Source of the DNA: Bacillota bacterium
GTDB lineage: Bacteria; Bacillota; Clostridia; Christensenellales; SZUA-584
DNA: 64,000 bases
Direction: 5' to 3'
Assembly (NCBI GenBank): GCA_023412005.1
Contig: JAEYOE010000031.1
Span: 1 to 64,000 of the forward strand
Part shown: positions 15,749 through 24,331 of the stretch, one piece after another
Position numbering within the stretch: the first letter of the stretch is position 1
Layout of the letters: the number at the start of each line of letters is the position of its first letter
Position numbers and translations under genes: made by a program
Notes under the pieces: generated by a model
The model's database searches: none
Told to the model about the DNA's origin: nothing
The model's input: only the letters and a program-made list of their open reading frames with translations

Positions 15749-16768
15749 TTATTCGCTCAGAAATTTCTGCAGCTTACTCGTTTCCTTTTTGTAGTTTTTG
15801 GGCTGTACAATATCCATTGAATGATACGATCCATATTCAAATTCGTCTGGGTAACGGTATGTTTTTATCTCTTTTGTGTTGAGGCCCATAATTGTTGATG
15901 CAATACTGAGCATTTTGTCAGCAGGTTTGATGTCTGTGCGAACGCAGCCGGCCAATGCGGATAAAAGCCCCGGCAGCTGGCCCATGCCCGTTTTTTTCAT
16001 TTTTGAGAACAGCTCAAAAATCACTTTTTGCTGACGCTCGATTCTTTTCGTATCTGTCCCGACTTTTCTGATTCTCATATAGGCCACAGCCTGTCTGCCG
16101 TTTAAATGCGTCACACCTCCTCCTTTTATCAAAGGCACACTATGGCTCGGGTCAATGCTATTAATCTCATTTATCGAATCGTTCATATTGGTGACTTCTT
16201 CTTTGCTCAGGTCAATATCCACACCGTCGACTGCATTAATTAAGTCTTCCATTCCGTAAAAATTGATGACAGCATAATAATCGGGCGAGAGTCCCAAGCT
16301 TTTCTTTATTGTTTTTTTGGTAAGCTCAATTCCGCCGAAATTGAACGCCGCATTGATTCTGTTGTATTTATGGCCTTGTATGGGAACCAATGTATCTCTC
16401 ATAATTGAAGCCAGTTTAAGTGAATTTTTTTTTGGATCAATCCTTAAATACATGATCACATCTGATAGTCCGGAGAATTTGGACGGTTCTCTGTTGTCTA
16501 CGCCGATGAGCAGAATATCCGTCACGCCATTAGATTTTGTTATTTCGCTCGCATCTCCGCCGCTGTACGTCACTTCCGGATAGCTTCCCGTTTCCGCGGA
16601 TGTCGGCTCTTCCGAGATATCGTTCGGGTCAAAATCCAAATCTTGTGTGAGTTTATGATAATTAATCCAAATGAATATACCAAAACCAATGAGCACAACA
16701 AGCAGCACACCAAATACAATGAGAAGGGTTTTCATGGCTTTGTTTTTACTACGGGGTGCTTTTTCCAT
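15749..16768 (-). CDS. LytR-CpsA-Psr family cell-wall polymer transferase
   Basis: A 339-residue membrane-anchored LCP protein. A short basic cytoplasmic start and one membrane helix (residues about 14-37) precede a Ser/Thr/Glu-rich stalk and the LCP domain, with LLIGVDNREP, SDVIMYLRIDP, ASIMRDTLVPI and the basic VAYMRIRKVGTDTKRIERQQ block that binds the polyprenyl pyrophosphate. LCP enzymes transfer teichoic acids or capsule glycans from lipid carriers to peptidoglycan. The ATG at 16768 is chosen because AAAAGGATG lies ahead of it; 16780 is too close to that site. It sits alone. Confidence 0.9.
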   Translation of the reverse strand: MEKAPRSKNKAMKTLLIVFGVLLVVLIGFGIFIWINYHKLTQDLDFDPNDISEEPTSAETGSYPEVTYSGGDASEITKSNGVTDILLIGVDNREPSKFSGLSDVIMYLRIDPKKNSLKLASIMRDTLVPIQGHKYNRINAAFNFGGIELTKKTIKKSLGLSPDYYAVINFYGMEDLINAVDGVDIDLSKEEVTNMNDSINEINSIDPSHSVPLIKGGGVTHLNGRQAVAYMRIRKVGTDTKRIERQQKVIFELFSKMKKTGMGQLPGLLSALAGCVRTDIKPADKMLSIASTIMGLNTKEIKTYRYPDEFEYGSYHSMDIVQPKNYKKETSKLQKFLSE

Positions 16769-16966
16769 AATGAACGACATCCTTTTTTTGATAGACTGCC
16801 CTCCGTTCTTCTTTTTATTCTCTTTACTATTAATGCATTCTTGTACGCAGTTTTTTTCTGCTGTTTTGCGTGATTAAGCTTTCTATTCTCACATTGTTCC
16901 GCTTTATTTATAGAATGACATGCTGACGTTTGGGAAATAATATTAAAAAACAGAGGAGCTAAAGTT

Positions 16967-17203
16967 ATGAAACGGTTTCCGGAAGTATTTAAAAAACAAC
17001 AGGATGATTTTGAAGACAGTTATTCCTCTCTCGATATCGCGTCCACAACCGATTGCACCGGTATGATACCCACGCCGCCGCTCAACGAATTTGAAGCGGA
17101 GAACTACGGCGATTTGTATTCTGTGCCTCAGCAGGATGCATATAACGCGAAAAAGGCCGACAATACAGCTCAGCAGGAGAAAAGAAGCTCGGTTAAGGGA
17201 TGA
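16967..17203 (+). CDS. Small acidic protein of unknown function
   Basis: A 78-residue hydrophilic protein. A strong ribosome site (GAGGAG), a clean ATG and a terminator right after the stop show a real gene. Features are an acidic N-terminal stretch (QQDDFEDSY), a central STTDCTGMIPTPPLNEFEAENY segment, here quoted in part as DCTGMIPTPP, and a Gln/Lys-rich end. I believe similar DCTGxIPxPP proteins occur in other Clostridia, but I cannot name the family or function. One cysteine, no membrane segment. Confidence 0.65.
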   Translation: MKRFPEVFKKQQDDFEDSYSSLDIASTTDCTGMIPTPPLNEFEAENYGDLYSVPQQDAYNAKKADNTAQQEKRSSVKG

Positions 17204-17238
17204 AAAAGCTTTACCCTGATGCAAGGCAAAGCTTTTTC
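17202..17238. terminator. Bidirectional terminator between unknown gene and galE
   Basis: GAAAAAGCTTTACC and GGCAAAGCTTTTTC form a 14-bp stem with one mismatch; A-run and T-run on both sides let it end both convergent transcripts. Confidence 0.8.
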
Positions 17239-17240
17239 AC

Positions 17241-18227
17241 TTATTCATTAAATCCGTTCGGGTGGGTCATATGCCATTTCCATGCCGATTCAATAATAAC
17301 CCCGATATCGTCATTTTGAGGGCTCCATCCAAGCAGGCGGCGCGCCTTTGATGAATCGGCCACAAGGCGGGCGGGATCTCCCTCCCGTTTTGGTGCCATG
17401 TCTACCTTGAATGTTTTGCCCGTCACTTCTTTCACCTTGTTAATAACATCCTTAACCGAATAGCCGTTGCCGCTGCCGAGATTAAAACTGGTGGAATCTC
17501 CGCCATTTTTCAAGTAATCCAGCGCTAAAATATGGGCATCGGCGAGATCAGTGACATGGATGTAATCGCGTATACACGTGCCGTCCGGGGTGTCATAATC
17601 CTGCCCAAACACCTTAATGCTTTCTCTCTTGCCCATCGCGGCTTGTATAATAATCGGTATCAGATGTGATTCGGGATCGTGAGCTTCACCGATCGTTGCG
17701 GATTCATGGGCTCCGGCCGCGTTAAAATATCTCGGAGCGGCCCATTTTATGCCGTAGGCTTCATCACACCATCTGAGCATTTTTTCGACCGCGAGCTTTG
17801 TCTCACCATACGGGTTAACGGGGATTTTCTCGCTGTCTTCAGTAATCGGTATTGCTTTTGGAAATCCGTAAACGGCAGCTGTTGAAGAAAATACGATATT
17901 TTTAACGCCATGGCGCTGCATGCTTTCCAGCATACACATCACCGTATAGACATTATTTCGGTAAAATCCCAGCGGGTCCTTCATACTCAGCCCCACCTCG
18001 ATGTCTGCTGCAAAATGAATGACCGAATCGATGTCGTTTTCGGCAAACACACTGCTCATAAAATCGTCGTTTCTGATATCGCCAATGTACAGTTTGCCTC
18101 CGAGAACGGCCTGTTTGTGTCCTTTAACGAGACTGTCGACCACCACAACCTCGCGTCCGCGTTTAAGCAGCTCAGCTACTGTGTGGCTGCCGATGTATCC
18201 CGCGCCGCCTGCGACCATTATTGCCAT
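17241..18227 (-). CDS. galE: UDP-glucose 4-epimerase
   Basis: A 328-residue extended SDR enzyme interconverting UDP-galactose and UDP-glucose in the Leloir pathway. NAD-binding GGAGYIGSHT, FAADIEVG, STAAVYG and the catalytic YGETK (Tyr-x3-Lys) are present, as are RYFNAAGA and RDYIHVTDLADAH. It is the last gene of galT-galK-galE; its start overlaps the galK end by 10 bases with GGAGG upstream. Confidence 0.96.
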   Translation of the reverse strand: MAIMVAGGAGYIGSHTVAELLKRGREVVVVDSLVKGHKQAVLGGKLYIGDIRNDDFMSSVFAENDIDSVIHFAADIEVGLSMKDPLGFYRNNVYTVMCMLESMQRHGVKNIVFSSTAAVYGFPKAIPITEDSEKIPVNPYGETKLAVEKMLRWCDEAYGIKWAAPRYFNAAGAHESATIGEAHDPESHLIPIIIQAAMGKRESIKVFGQDYDTPDGTCIRDYIHVTDLADAHILALDYLKNGGDSTSFNLGSGNGYSVKDVINKVKEVTGKTFKVDMAPKREGDPARLVADSSKARRLLGWSPQNDDIGVIIESAWKWHMTHPNGFNE

Positions 18228-19396
18228 GTTGTTACCTCCGTTGCGCCCTGCCCCGCGTCAGACTGATAAAACGCCGGTTCATAGCCCATTTGTTTTGTAT
18301 ATTTTTCTTTCACGATGGTTTTAAATTCATCCGCCTTGTCTTTCTTAACGATGCTGATATTGCAGCCGCCAAAACCGCCGCCCGTCATGCGCGAGCCGAT
18401 CACACCATCAATCTGAACAGCGATATCAAACACGGCATCCAGCTCAGCGCCGGTCGCCTCATAATCGTCTCTGATGGAGATGTTCGCTTCCTTAAGAAGT
18501 GCACCAAATGTGATAATATCGCCCTGCTGAAGCGCGAGCAGAGAGAGTAACGTTCTTTTTTCTTCCGTGACGCAGTGTTTCGCACGTCTGTAGAGCACAT
18601 CGTTATCAAAATACGTTTTATATTTATCAAGCTCGTCAATACCGATTTCGCAAAGGTTATTGTAGGCTCCGCCATTTTTGTTAATCACGTCAAGCGCCTG
18701 CTCACATTCGCTGCGGCGCTGATTGTACTGTGATTCCGTCAATTTGTGCGGCGCATTGGTGTTGGTAATCACAATGGTGTAATCTCCGAGTTCCAGCGGC
18801 ACATACTGGTATTCCAGCGTTCTGCAGTTTAAAAATATCGCATGATCCTTTTTGCCCACAGCCGAGATAAACTGATCCATAATGCCGCAGTTCATGCCCA
18901 CGTACTGGTTCTCGGCACGCTGGCAAAGCACCGCGATATCTTCCATCACGAGTGTTTCCGTGCCTCCCAAGGCTGCAAGGCAAATCGCTGTGGTCACCTC
19001 TATGGACGCGGATGAAGATAACCCGGCGCCGAAAGGCACCGTGCCATGATACAACAGATCACAGCCGACAAGCGGGTATCCGTCCTGCTGCAGCATATAA
19101 GCCACGCCGCATTGGTAACTGCCCCATTTTAAATGCTTATAGTTCTCCAGCCCCGAAATGTCAGCGGATACGCGATCCGGCAAATCTGTTGCCGTCATAT
19201 TGATCACGTTTTTGCCGTTTGGGCGCGCGATAACAATATTTTTAAGATCGAGCGCAACCGGAAAGACGTGGCCGCCATTGTAATCAATATGCTCACCGAT
19301 CAAATTAATCCGGCCGGGTGCTTCGAATATTCTGATGCCTTCTTCTGTGCCGCCGTAAAGCTTAATGAATTCTTGTACAAGCTCTGAATATGTCAT
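18218..19396 (-). CDS. galK: Galactokinase
   Basis: A 392-residue GHMP kinase that phosphorylates alpha-D-galactose with ATP. The galactokinase signature GRINLIGEHIDYNGGHVFP, the ATP loop PFGAGLSSSAS and the C-terminal MTGGGFGG motif are intact. The ATG overlaps the galT stop (ATGA), showing translational coupling, and the end overlaps galE. Confidence 0.97.
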   Translation of the reverse strand: MTYSELVQEFIKLYGGTEEGIRIFEAPGRINLIGEHIDYNGGHVFPVALDLKNIVIARPNGKNVINMTATDLPDRVSADISGLENYKHLKWGSYQCGVAYMLQQDGYPLVGCDLLYHGTVPFGAGLSSSASIEVTTAICLAALGGTETLVMEDIAVLCQRAENQYVGMNCGIMDQFISAVGKKDHAIFLNCRTLEYQYVPLELGDYTIVITNTNAPHKLTESQYNQRRSECEQALDVINKNGGAYNNLCEIGIDELDKYKTYFDNDVLYRRAKHCVTEEKRTLLSLLALQQGDIITFGALLKEANISIRDDYEATGAELDAVFDIAVQIDGVIGSRMTGGGFGGCNISIVKKDKADEFKTIVKEKYTKQMGYEPAFYQSDAGQGATEVTTWQ

Positions 19397-20367
19397 TTTG
19401 CTGCCCTCGCTAGATATTTTTGAAAGGCTTCCCGCAGTTCCACCGCTTTTTCTTCGGGAGCGGTTGGGTTACAGTGCGCACCGGCTCCCGTTTCACTGGA
19501 TGCCAGAAACTGCTGTTTGTCGCTGGAGCGCATCGGCGGGAAGAACTCAATATGAAAATGGAATCCGTCGATATCATCCGTATTCACCGGCGCGTTGAAC
19601 ATACACATCATATACGGGAACGGCTTATCAAACAAACTGTCGTACATGCCGACGGTATTTCGGATCACCGCTGCCAGCGCCGTTTTTTCTTTATCATTAA
19701 AATCGGTAATGTATTTCTTATGAGCTTTTGAAATAATTTGAGTGCCGTATGCAAAATCCGCAAAGAACGGGATGATCACGCAGAAATGTTCGTCTTCAAA
19801 TATTACGCGCTGGCCATTATCCTGCTCGGCTTTGAGCCAATCGCAAAAGAGACACCGGCCTGTTTCTTTGAGATGTTTTTGGGAGTTTATGAGCTTTTGC
19901 TCCACTTTTTTGGGCATAAACGGGTACGCATAGATCTGACCATGCGGATGCGGCATCGTAACGCCCACCACCTCTCCGCGGTTTTCAAATATCATAATGT
20001 ATTTCGATTTTTCATAATGTGCCAGCTCATCAAAACGGCTGCACCATAAATCGACAAGTTTTCTCACGTGAGACACCGGCAATTGCGGCAGCGTGGTGGT
20101 ATGCTCGGGCGAATAGAGTATCACTTCACATTTGCCGTATGATTTTTGGGTCTTAAAGAAGTCTGTCGAAACATCGTCCGGTTCCGGAGGATTCAAAGAC
20201 AGTGCCGGAAAATCATTGTCATACTTGTGCACATCGTAATCATCGGGAACTCGGCCCGAACCCGGGCAAAAAGGGCACCAGTCCTTTGGCATCTGTGGCC
20301 TGTTCTGCCGTGCGGAAGCAACCATTAGCCAATCGTTTTTAAAAGGATTAAATCGTAATTCTGCCAT
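19393..20367 (-). CDS. galT: Galactose-1-phosphate uridylyltransferase
   Basis: A 324-residue class I GalT of the HIT superfamily, exchanging UMP between UDP-glucose and galactose-1-phosphate. Zinc-site residues CPFCPG, the catalytic HPHGQ (nucleophilic His) and GFHFHIEFFPP are visible. First gene of galTKE; together the three convert galactose to glucose-1-phosphate. GAGG precedes the start and a sigma-A-like promoter lies 40-70 bases upstream. No galactose regulator or transporter is adjacent. Confidence 0.96.
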   Translation of the reverse strand: MAELRFNPFKNDWLMVASARQNRPQMPKDWCPFCPGSGRVPDDYDVHKYDNDFPALSLNPPEPDDVSTDFFKTQKSYGKCEVILYSPEHTTTLPQLPVSHVRKLVDLWCSRFDELAHYEKSKYIMIFENRGEVVGVTMPHPHGQIYAYPFMPKKVEQKLINSQKHLKETGRCLFCDWLKAEQDNGQRVIFEDEHFCVIIPFFADFAYGTQIISKAHKKYITDFNDKEKTALAAVIRNTVGMYDSLFDKPFPYMMCMFNAPVNTDDIDGFHFHIEFFPPMRSSDKQQFLASSETGAGAHCNPTAPEEKAVELREAFQKYLARAAK

Positions 20368-20408
20368 TTCATCCTCGCTTCTGTCGATGTTTATTTATAA
20401 TATCTATT

Positions 20409-20437
20409 ATCCTATCTGAAAATGCCAGCAAAATCAA
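20409..20437 (-). promoter_or_regulatory. Candidate sigma-A promoter of galTKE
   Basis: On the minus strand TTGATT (20432-20437), 17 bases, TAGGAT (20409-20414). Each box has two mismatches to consensus. Confidence 0.4.
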
Positions 20438-20439
20438 TA

Positions 20440-20819
20440 TCAAAGACGTTGTTTCGTAAAAATAAGAAAACAAACAAACAAAAACGAAGATCGGACTGTT
20501 AAAAAGTAACTTTTGTCATATCGCCATACCATAAATGATCGACTGTTCAATGATCGGAATCTCCCTTTTTCTTGAGCATTTTATATGATTCCTTCCACTT
20601 CGAAGTCGACAATCCCGGAAGCATGAAAGTATTAATGACGCACCACAATAAACGAAAAGTTGCGAGAAGCGATATTTATTCACGTGTTTCAGTGAGCGAA
20701 CGTATGAAAATCTTTTTCAACAGATTCCGGTGTTTTTATTATGCAGCGAACCGTATGACAAACATTGTTGCTTTACACAGCAAAACTGGATGATATTATT
20801 CGACCTGCCATGTAATTGC
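20440..20819. other. Intergenic stretch upstream of galTKE
   Basis: About 380 bases between galT and the deacetylase gene. A plus-strand frame of 73 codons at 20572-20793 has no ribosome site or recognisable motif. I see no RNA or repeat. Confidence 0.4.
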
Positions 20820-21629
20820 TTATTCTTTTTTACTCTTAATATCACTAATCAGGCCGAATGAGTACCCTTGCTTTTCCCACGCTTTCAGTATGCTGTCTAA
20901 TATGCTTACATTCGTTTTTGATTGACAATGAAGCAAAACAATCTCTCCGGGGTGTGTTTCGCTCATAATCGTTTTGTATCCGTTATCGTTTGACGGCTGA
21001 TGCCCCACATCCCAGTCAGAATACCGGAATGACCAAAACACAGTGGTGTACCCAAGCTCGTCTGCAAACTTCAGCGATTGTTCCGAGAACAATCCTTGCG
21101 GGGGTCTGAAATATTTGGGCAGTTCTTTCCCGGTTGCTTGATAATATGCGTCTTCAACACTCTGCAGTTGTGCCTTGAAATCGTCAAAACCAAGCCGAGA
21201 AACCCCGACATGCTTTGCCGTATGATTACCGATCATGCTGTCTTCTTTGATGATCCTGTTGATCACGTCAGGATGCTGTCTTATATAAGCCTCCGTCATA
21301 AAAAAAGTCGCCACAGCGTCGTTCTTTTTGAGAGTATCCAGAATTGCCGGTATATTATCGTTTTCAGGGCAATCGTCGAAGGTTAAATATATCGTATTTT
21401 CTTTCTTATCACCGATATAAATGACATTGTATTTTGTAATATAGGGTGCTTTCTCCATGGGTTTTGGCTGCTGATTGAGTTCGTGCGGCAAGTAATACCA
21501 CATATACTCATCGGCAGCTGCCTGCTCAATGCTGCAGCTCTCCGGCTGCGTCAATAAAAAAGGCAGAAACAGCAGCAAACCTAAGGATAATGACAGCATC
21601 AAAAAACAGCAGACTTTAGCACGAATCAT
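20820..21629 (-). CDS. PdaA-like polysaccharide deacetylase
   Basis: A 269-residue NodB-fold deacetylase with an N-terminal membrane or signal segment (residues about 8-28). Motifs in order: TFDD (catalytic base and metal Asp), GNHTAKH (metal histidines), RPPQG, SDWD and VLLHCQ. Overall closest in pattern to PdaA (VFWSFRYSDWDVG, HPGEIVLLH), the enzyme that deacetylates N-acetylmuramic acid on the way to muramic delta-lactam in spore cortex. The ATG at 21629 follows TTGGAG; a GTG three codons upstream is possible. A general peptidoglycan or chitin deacetylase role cannot be excluded. Confidence 0.82.
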   Translation of the reverse strand: MIRAKVCCFLMLSLSLGLLLFLPFLLTQPESCSIEQAAADEYMWYYLPHELNQQPKPMEKAPYITKYNVIYIGDKKENTIYLTFDDCPENDNIPAILDTLKKNDAVATFFMTEAYIRQHPDVINRIIKEDSMIGNHTAKHVGVSRLGFDDFKAQLQSVEDAYYQATGKELPKYFRPPQGLFSEQSLKFADELGYTTVFWSFRYSDWDVGHQPSNDNGYKTIMSETHPGEIVLLHCQSKTNVSILDSILKAWEKQGYSFGLISDIKSKKE

Positions 21630-21705
21630 GCTTACCACTCCAACGAAAATATCTATTAATTCTTATTCCGGGCTGTCAACCATTATGGCACGATTTGAAT
21701 GATAA

Positions 21706-22194
21706 TTAATTAAAAAAGATGTGTTTAGCTTTAATGCCCTGACTCGTTTCAATTATTCCGAAAGAGAACGAAGAGCAACGCCTCTTGTCTGTGGGTGATC
21801 CCGGATTGAACATGAACGTGTTTTGATAATGACCAATAAACGGAATGTGACTGTGCCCGAACACAATACAGTCAAGCTTATCCTGCTGAAAAGCTCGAAA
21901 GGCGCGATCAATGGTACTGCCGCCGCTGCCGTGCCCGTGGACAACGCCGATGTGAAAGGCCCCCGCAATCAATATCTTCTTTTCTCCGAGCGTTTCTGCA
22001 ATGTCTGGCGTATCCACATTGCCGGCTACGGCGGTAACGGGCGCAAGCTCTTCCAATTGCCGAATCACGTCCATGCTCAGAATATCACCGGCATGGATAA
22101 TATGATCCACCGTTTCAAAGGCGTTAAGCATAATCAAAGGCAGCTCTTTGGCCCTTTTGGGAATATGCGTGTCGGAAAGCACACCTATTTTCAT
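21706..22194 (-). CDS. YfcE/MJ0936-type metallophosphoesterase
   Basis: A 162-residue calcineurin-fold phosphoesterase with all metal-site motifs: SDTHIP, HAGDI, GNVD, VHGHG and GHSHIP. Family members hydrolyse phosphodiesters in vitro; physiological substrates are mostly unknown. Starts four bases after the hslO stop, so it is the third gene of the trxB-like/hslO unit. Length is normal for the family. Confidence 0.88.
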   Translation of the reverse strand: MKIGVLSDTHIPKRAKELPLIMLNAFETVDHIIHAGDILSMDVIRQLEELAPVTAVAGNVDTPDIAETLGEKKILIAGAFHIGVVHGHGSGGSTIDRAFRAFQQDKLDCIVFGHSHIPFIGHYQNTFMFNPGSPTDKRRCSSFSFGIIETSQGIKAKHIFFN

Positions 22195-22198
22195 AGGT

Positions 22199-23044
22199 TC
22201 AGCCTTTTTTACCGATCATGTCGATTAACTGCTTTATTTCATCTGCACCATAGCAGTATTTTTCACCGCATTTACCGCATTTGACTTCTATGCTGTTTTT
22301 TTCGCTGATCGTCCATTCCAAATCATCCGTTCCCAGCCCCATCAGCATGAACAATACCGATTGTCTGTCGCACGAACACCGGTAACGTATCGGCCACTTC
22401 TCTGCCACGTCCGCGCCAAAAAAGACAGTATCAATGAGTTTTTCAATAGGGGTCTGCGTCTGAGCGATAACGTCAGCACACTCTTCCATTCGATCCGACC
22501 ATTTGGTCATCAGATCTTTGTCGGCAAAGGGCAGCGCCTGAACAAATATCCCCCGGCTGATGGTTGACGAATCATTGACGCCAAAATAGCGGTATAGTGA
22601 CTCGGTCTGTTCGCTTTGAAGATAGTAACGTGACAGAGTGTCTTCGATGTTATCCCCGGTGATTTCCACGACCCCGGTAACAACCGCATCTGCCCCGTTG
22701 TCATAGATGATTTTCAAACAGCCGCCATCTGCGGTTATTTCCTTCAAGCTATTAAACGAACCTGAATTCATCTCATCAGACATATATCCTTGAACATCGC
22801 CGTTAGCATCGGCACCCACCACCATATAGCTTGACGGGTTTTGTGTTTCCAGCTTAACCGTAATTCTTTTTGCGTTGGTCAATAGTCCATGAAGTATGCA
22901 GGCAAACGTCAGCAAGCTGCAGAAAAGCTCCGACGTGAACCCCGCCAGAGCCGATGACGCTTGTTTAATCATCACCGTATTGTCGATGACCAACAGGCGC
23001 GCCTGTTTATCTTTCGTCAGCAGCTTGTACAAAACCGTGTCCAC
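22199..23044 (-). CDS. hslO: Redox-activated chaperone Hsp33
   Basis: A 281-residue Hsp33, a holdase chaperone switched on when oxidation releases zinc from four cysteines. The C-terminal zinc site is present as CSCDR and CGKCGEKYCYG. The N-terminal domain shows MVVGADANGDVQGYM and later ISRGIFVQALPFAD-type sequence. The GTG start at 23044 follows GGAGG. It is 17 bases downstream of the thioredoxin-reductase-like gene, an arrangement that fits a thiol-stress operon. Confidence 0.93.
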   Translation of the reverse strand: MDTVLYKLLTKDKQARLLVIDNTVMIKQASSALAGFTSELFCSLLTFACILHGLLTNAKRITVKLETQNPSSYMVVGADANGDVQGYMSDEMNSGSFNSLKEITADGGCLKIIYDNGADAVVTGVVEITGDNIEDTLSRYYLQSEQTESLYRYFGVNDSSTISRGIFVQALPFADKDLMTKWSDRMEECADVIAQTQTPIEKLIDTVFFGADVAEKWPIRYRCSCDRQSVLFMLMGLGTDDLEWTISEKNSIEVKCGKCGEKYCYGADEIKQLIDMIGKKG

Positions 23045-23061
23045 TGAACGCCTCCGATTGT

Positions 23062-23922
23062 TTAATTACTATTTCTGATGAATTTGATGGCTTCCATGCC
23101 CGCTTTGGCCCCTTCATACACGGCTTTGGCAATCTGCATGATACCGCCTGTGCAGTCTCCGGCTGCATAAAGCCCCGGCAGGCTCGTCGCCATGTTTTCA
23201 TCCACCACGATCTTGAGGCCTTCTGTCTCCGCACCGAGCTTCTTTGCAAGGTCGCTGCTGCCAGCTACACCAATGGCGACAAAAACGCCAGCAACAGCCA
23301 ATTCTCTGCCGTCTTCAAACCGCACCTTTTCGAGCGTCTCCTGCCCGCTGAATGCGGCTATCTTCGTTGTGATCACATTGATTTCTTTGGGGATATTAGG
23401 AATCGGAGCTGCACCGTTGGTCAGCAAAGTCACAGATTTTACAACTGGCAGCAGCTCACCGGCTTCATGCATCGCATATTCGCAGCACCCGAGCACAGCC
23501 ACATCTTTGCCGCGATAGAAAAATGCATCACATATGGCACAATAACTGATACCCTGCCCTTCAAAGCGGGTAAAGCCATCAATTTTCGGCGCAGTCCTGT
23601 TGGAACCCGTCGCGATAATCACGGCCTTGGCTTTGTATTCTAGGTTATTGGTTTTCACCACGTAACGATCTTCAAACCCGATACTGATAACCTGATCGGC
23701 CACAACCTCAGCACCGACGTTCTTTGCCTGCAATATGCCATCGCCGAGCAATTTCTCCCCGGATATCGGGGCGGAAAATCCGTAATAGTTTTCTATTTTA
23801 TCCGCTTTCCCCAAAGCGCCGCTGCCGGCTCCGATTATCAGCGTACGCAGCTTTGCACGCGCGGTATAGATGCCCGCCGAAATGCCCGCAGGGCCGGTGC
23901 CTATAATCACAATATCATACAT
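23062..23922 (-). CDS. Thioredoxin reductase-like flavoprotein, NADPH motifs altered
   Basis: A 286-residue TrxB homologue. FAD-binding GTGPAGISA at residue 8, ATGSNR, and the C-terminal YAAGDCTGG are intact, and the redox disulfide CAICD (Cys128/Cys131) has normal spacing. The second nucleotide site is not: the usual GGGDSA-type motif is GCCEYA at 145-150, and the HRR-type 2'-phosphate clamp is replaced by TNGAAP at 168-173. Clostridial ferredoxin-linked flavin thioredoxin reductases and related diflavin-type enzymes share such losses, so the electron donor may not be NADPH. Operon with hslO and a phosphoesterase. No thioredoxin gene is nearby. Confidence 0.88.
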   Translation of the reverse strand: MYDIVIIGTGPAGISAGIYTARAKLRTLIIGAGSGALGKADKIENYYGFSAPISGEKLLGDGILQAKNVGAEVVADQVISIGFEDRYVVKTNNLEYKAKAVIIATGSNRTAPKIDGFTRFEGQGISYCAICDAFFYRGKDVAVLGCCEYAMHEAGELLPVVKSVTLLTNGAAPIPNIPKEINVITTKIAAFSGQETLEKVRFEDGRELAVAGVFVAIGVAGSSDLAKKLGAETEGLKIVVDENMATSLPGLYAAGDCTGGIMQIAKAVYEGAKAGMEAIKFIRNSN

Positions 23923-24009
23923 GTTTTTATCCTCTCGTCAGCATAATCCGTCTTTTAAGTATATATTTCGAACCTGAAGTATGCAATATGTATATCACGG
24001 TCGATTAAA

Positions 24010-24034
24010 AGCAAAAGCCGCATTTAAGCGGCTC
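24010..24034 (-). terminator. Hairpin, probable terminator
   Basis: On the minus strand GCCGC-TTAAAT-GCGGC followed by TTTTGCTTTT. It would stop transcripts coming from the lipoprotein gene before the TrxB-like gene. Confidence 0.55.
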
Positions 24035-24056
24035 AGGCTATCAAAAAAGGTCTTAT

Positions 24057-24154
24057 GTCATTCCGTTGGAGCGTAAGCGATCGACTACGAAGCGGACTGG
24101 TCCCCCCTTCTGCAAAGCGTATTTCATGGGATTCCTCGACAGACTCGGAATGAC
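24057..24154. repeat. 98-bp element with GTCATTCCG / CGGAATGAC ends
   Basis: The element begins GTCATTCCG and ends CGGAATGAC, perfect 9-bp terminal inverted repeats, and internally holds GGATTCCTCGACAG-type sequence. Short interspersed repeats with these ends and a TCGA-GGAATCC core are common in many bacterial genomes. It lies in the noncoding gap between the TrxB-like and lipoprotein genes and is flanked on both sides by near-identical GCCGC/GCGGC hairpins. Confidence 0.55.
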
Positions 24155-24180
24155 TGATTGAGGTTTATCGACACTGTGAG

Positions 24181-24196
24181 CCGCAATTAAGCGGCT
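24181..24196. repeat. Second GCCGC/GCGGC palindrome
   Basis: GCCGCAATTAAGCGGC, a near copy of the hairpin at 24017-24032 on the other side of the 98-bp element. No T-run follows on either strand. Confidence 0.5.
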
Positions 24197-24331
24197 TGCA
24201 GACTGGTGCTATATTGACGTCGTTCCATAATAATCATCAAAGCGTAACCTCAAACAAATTGAAGTCATCATTAACGAAAATGATACTGCGCTGATGCACT
24301 ATCTATGCGACAGCTTTACGTTATTGGCTTG

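Noticed and set aside
20572..20793. 73-codon plus-strand frame in the gal upstream gap
   Set aside because: No ribosome site, no motif, mixed composition.
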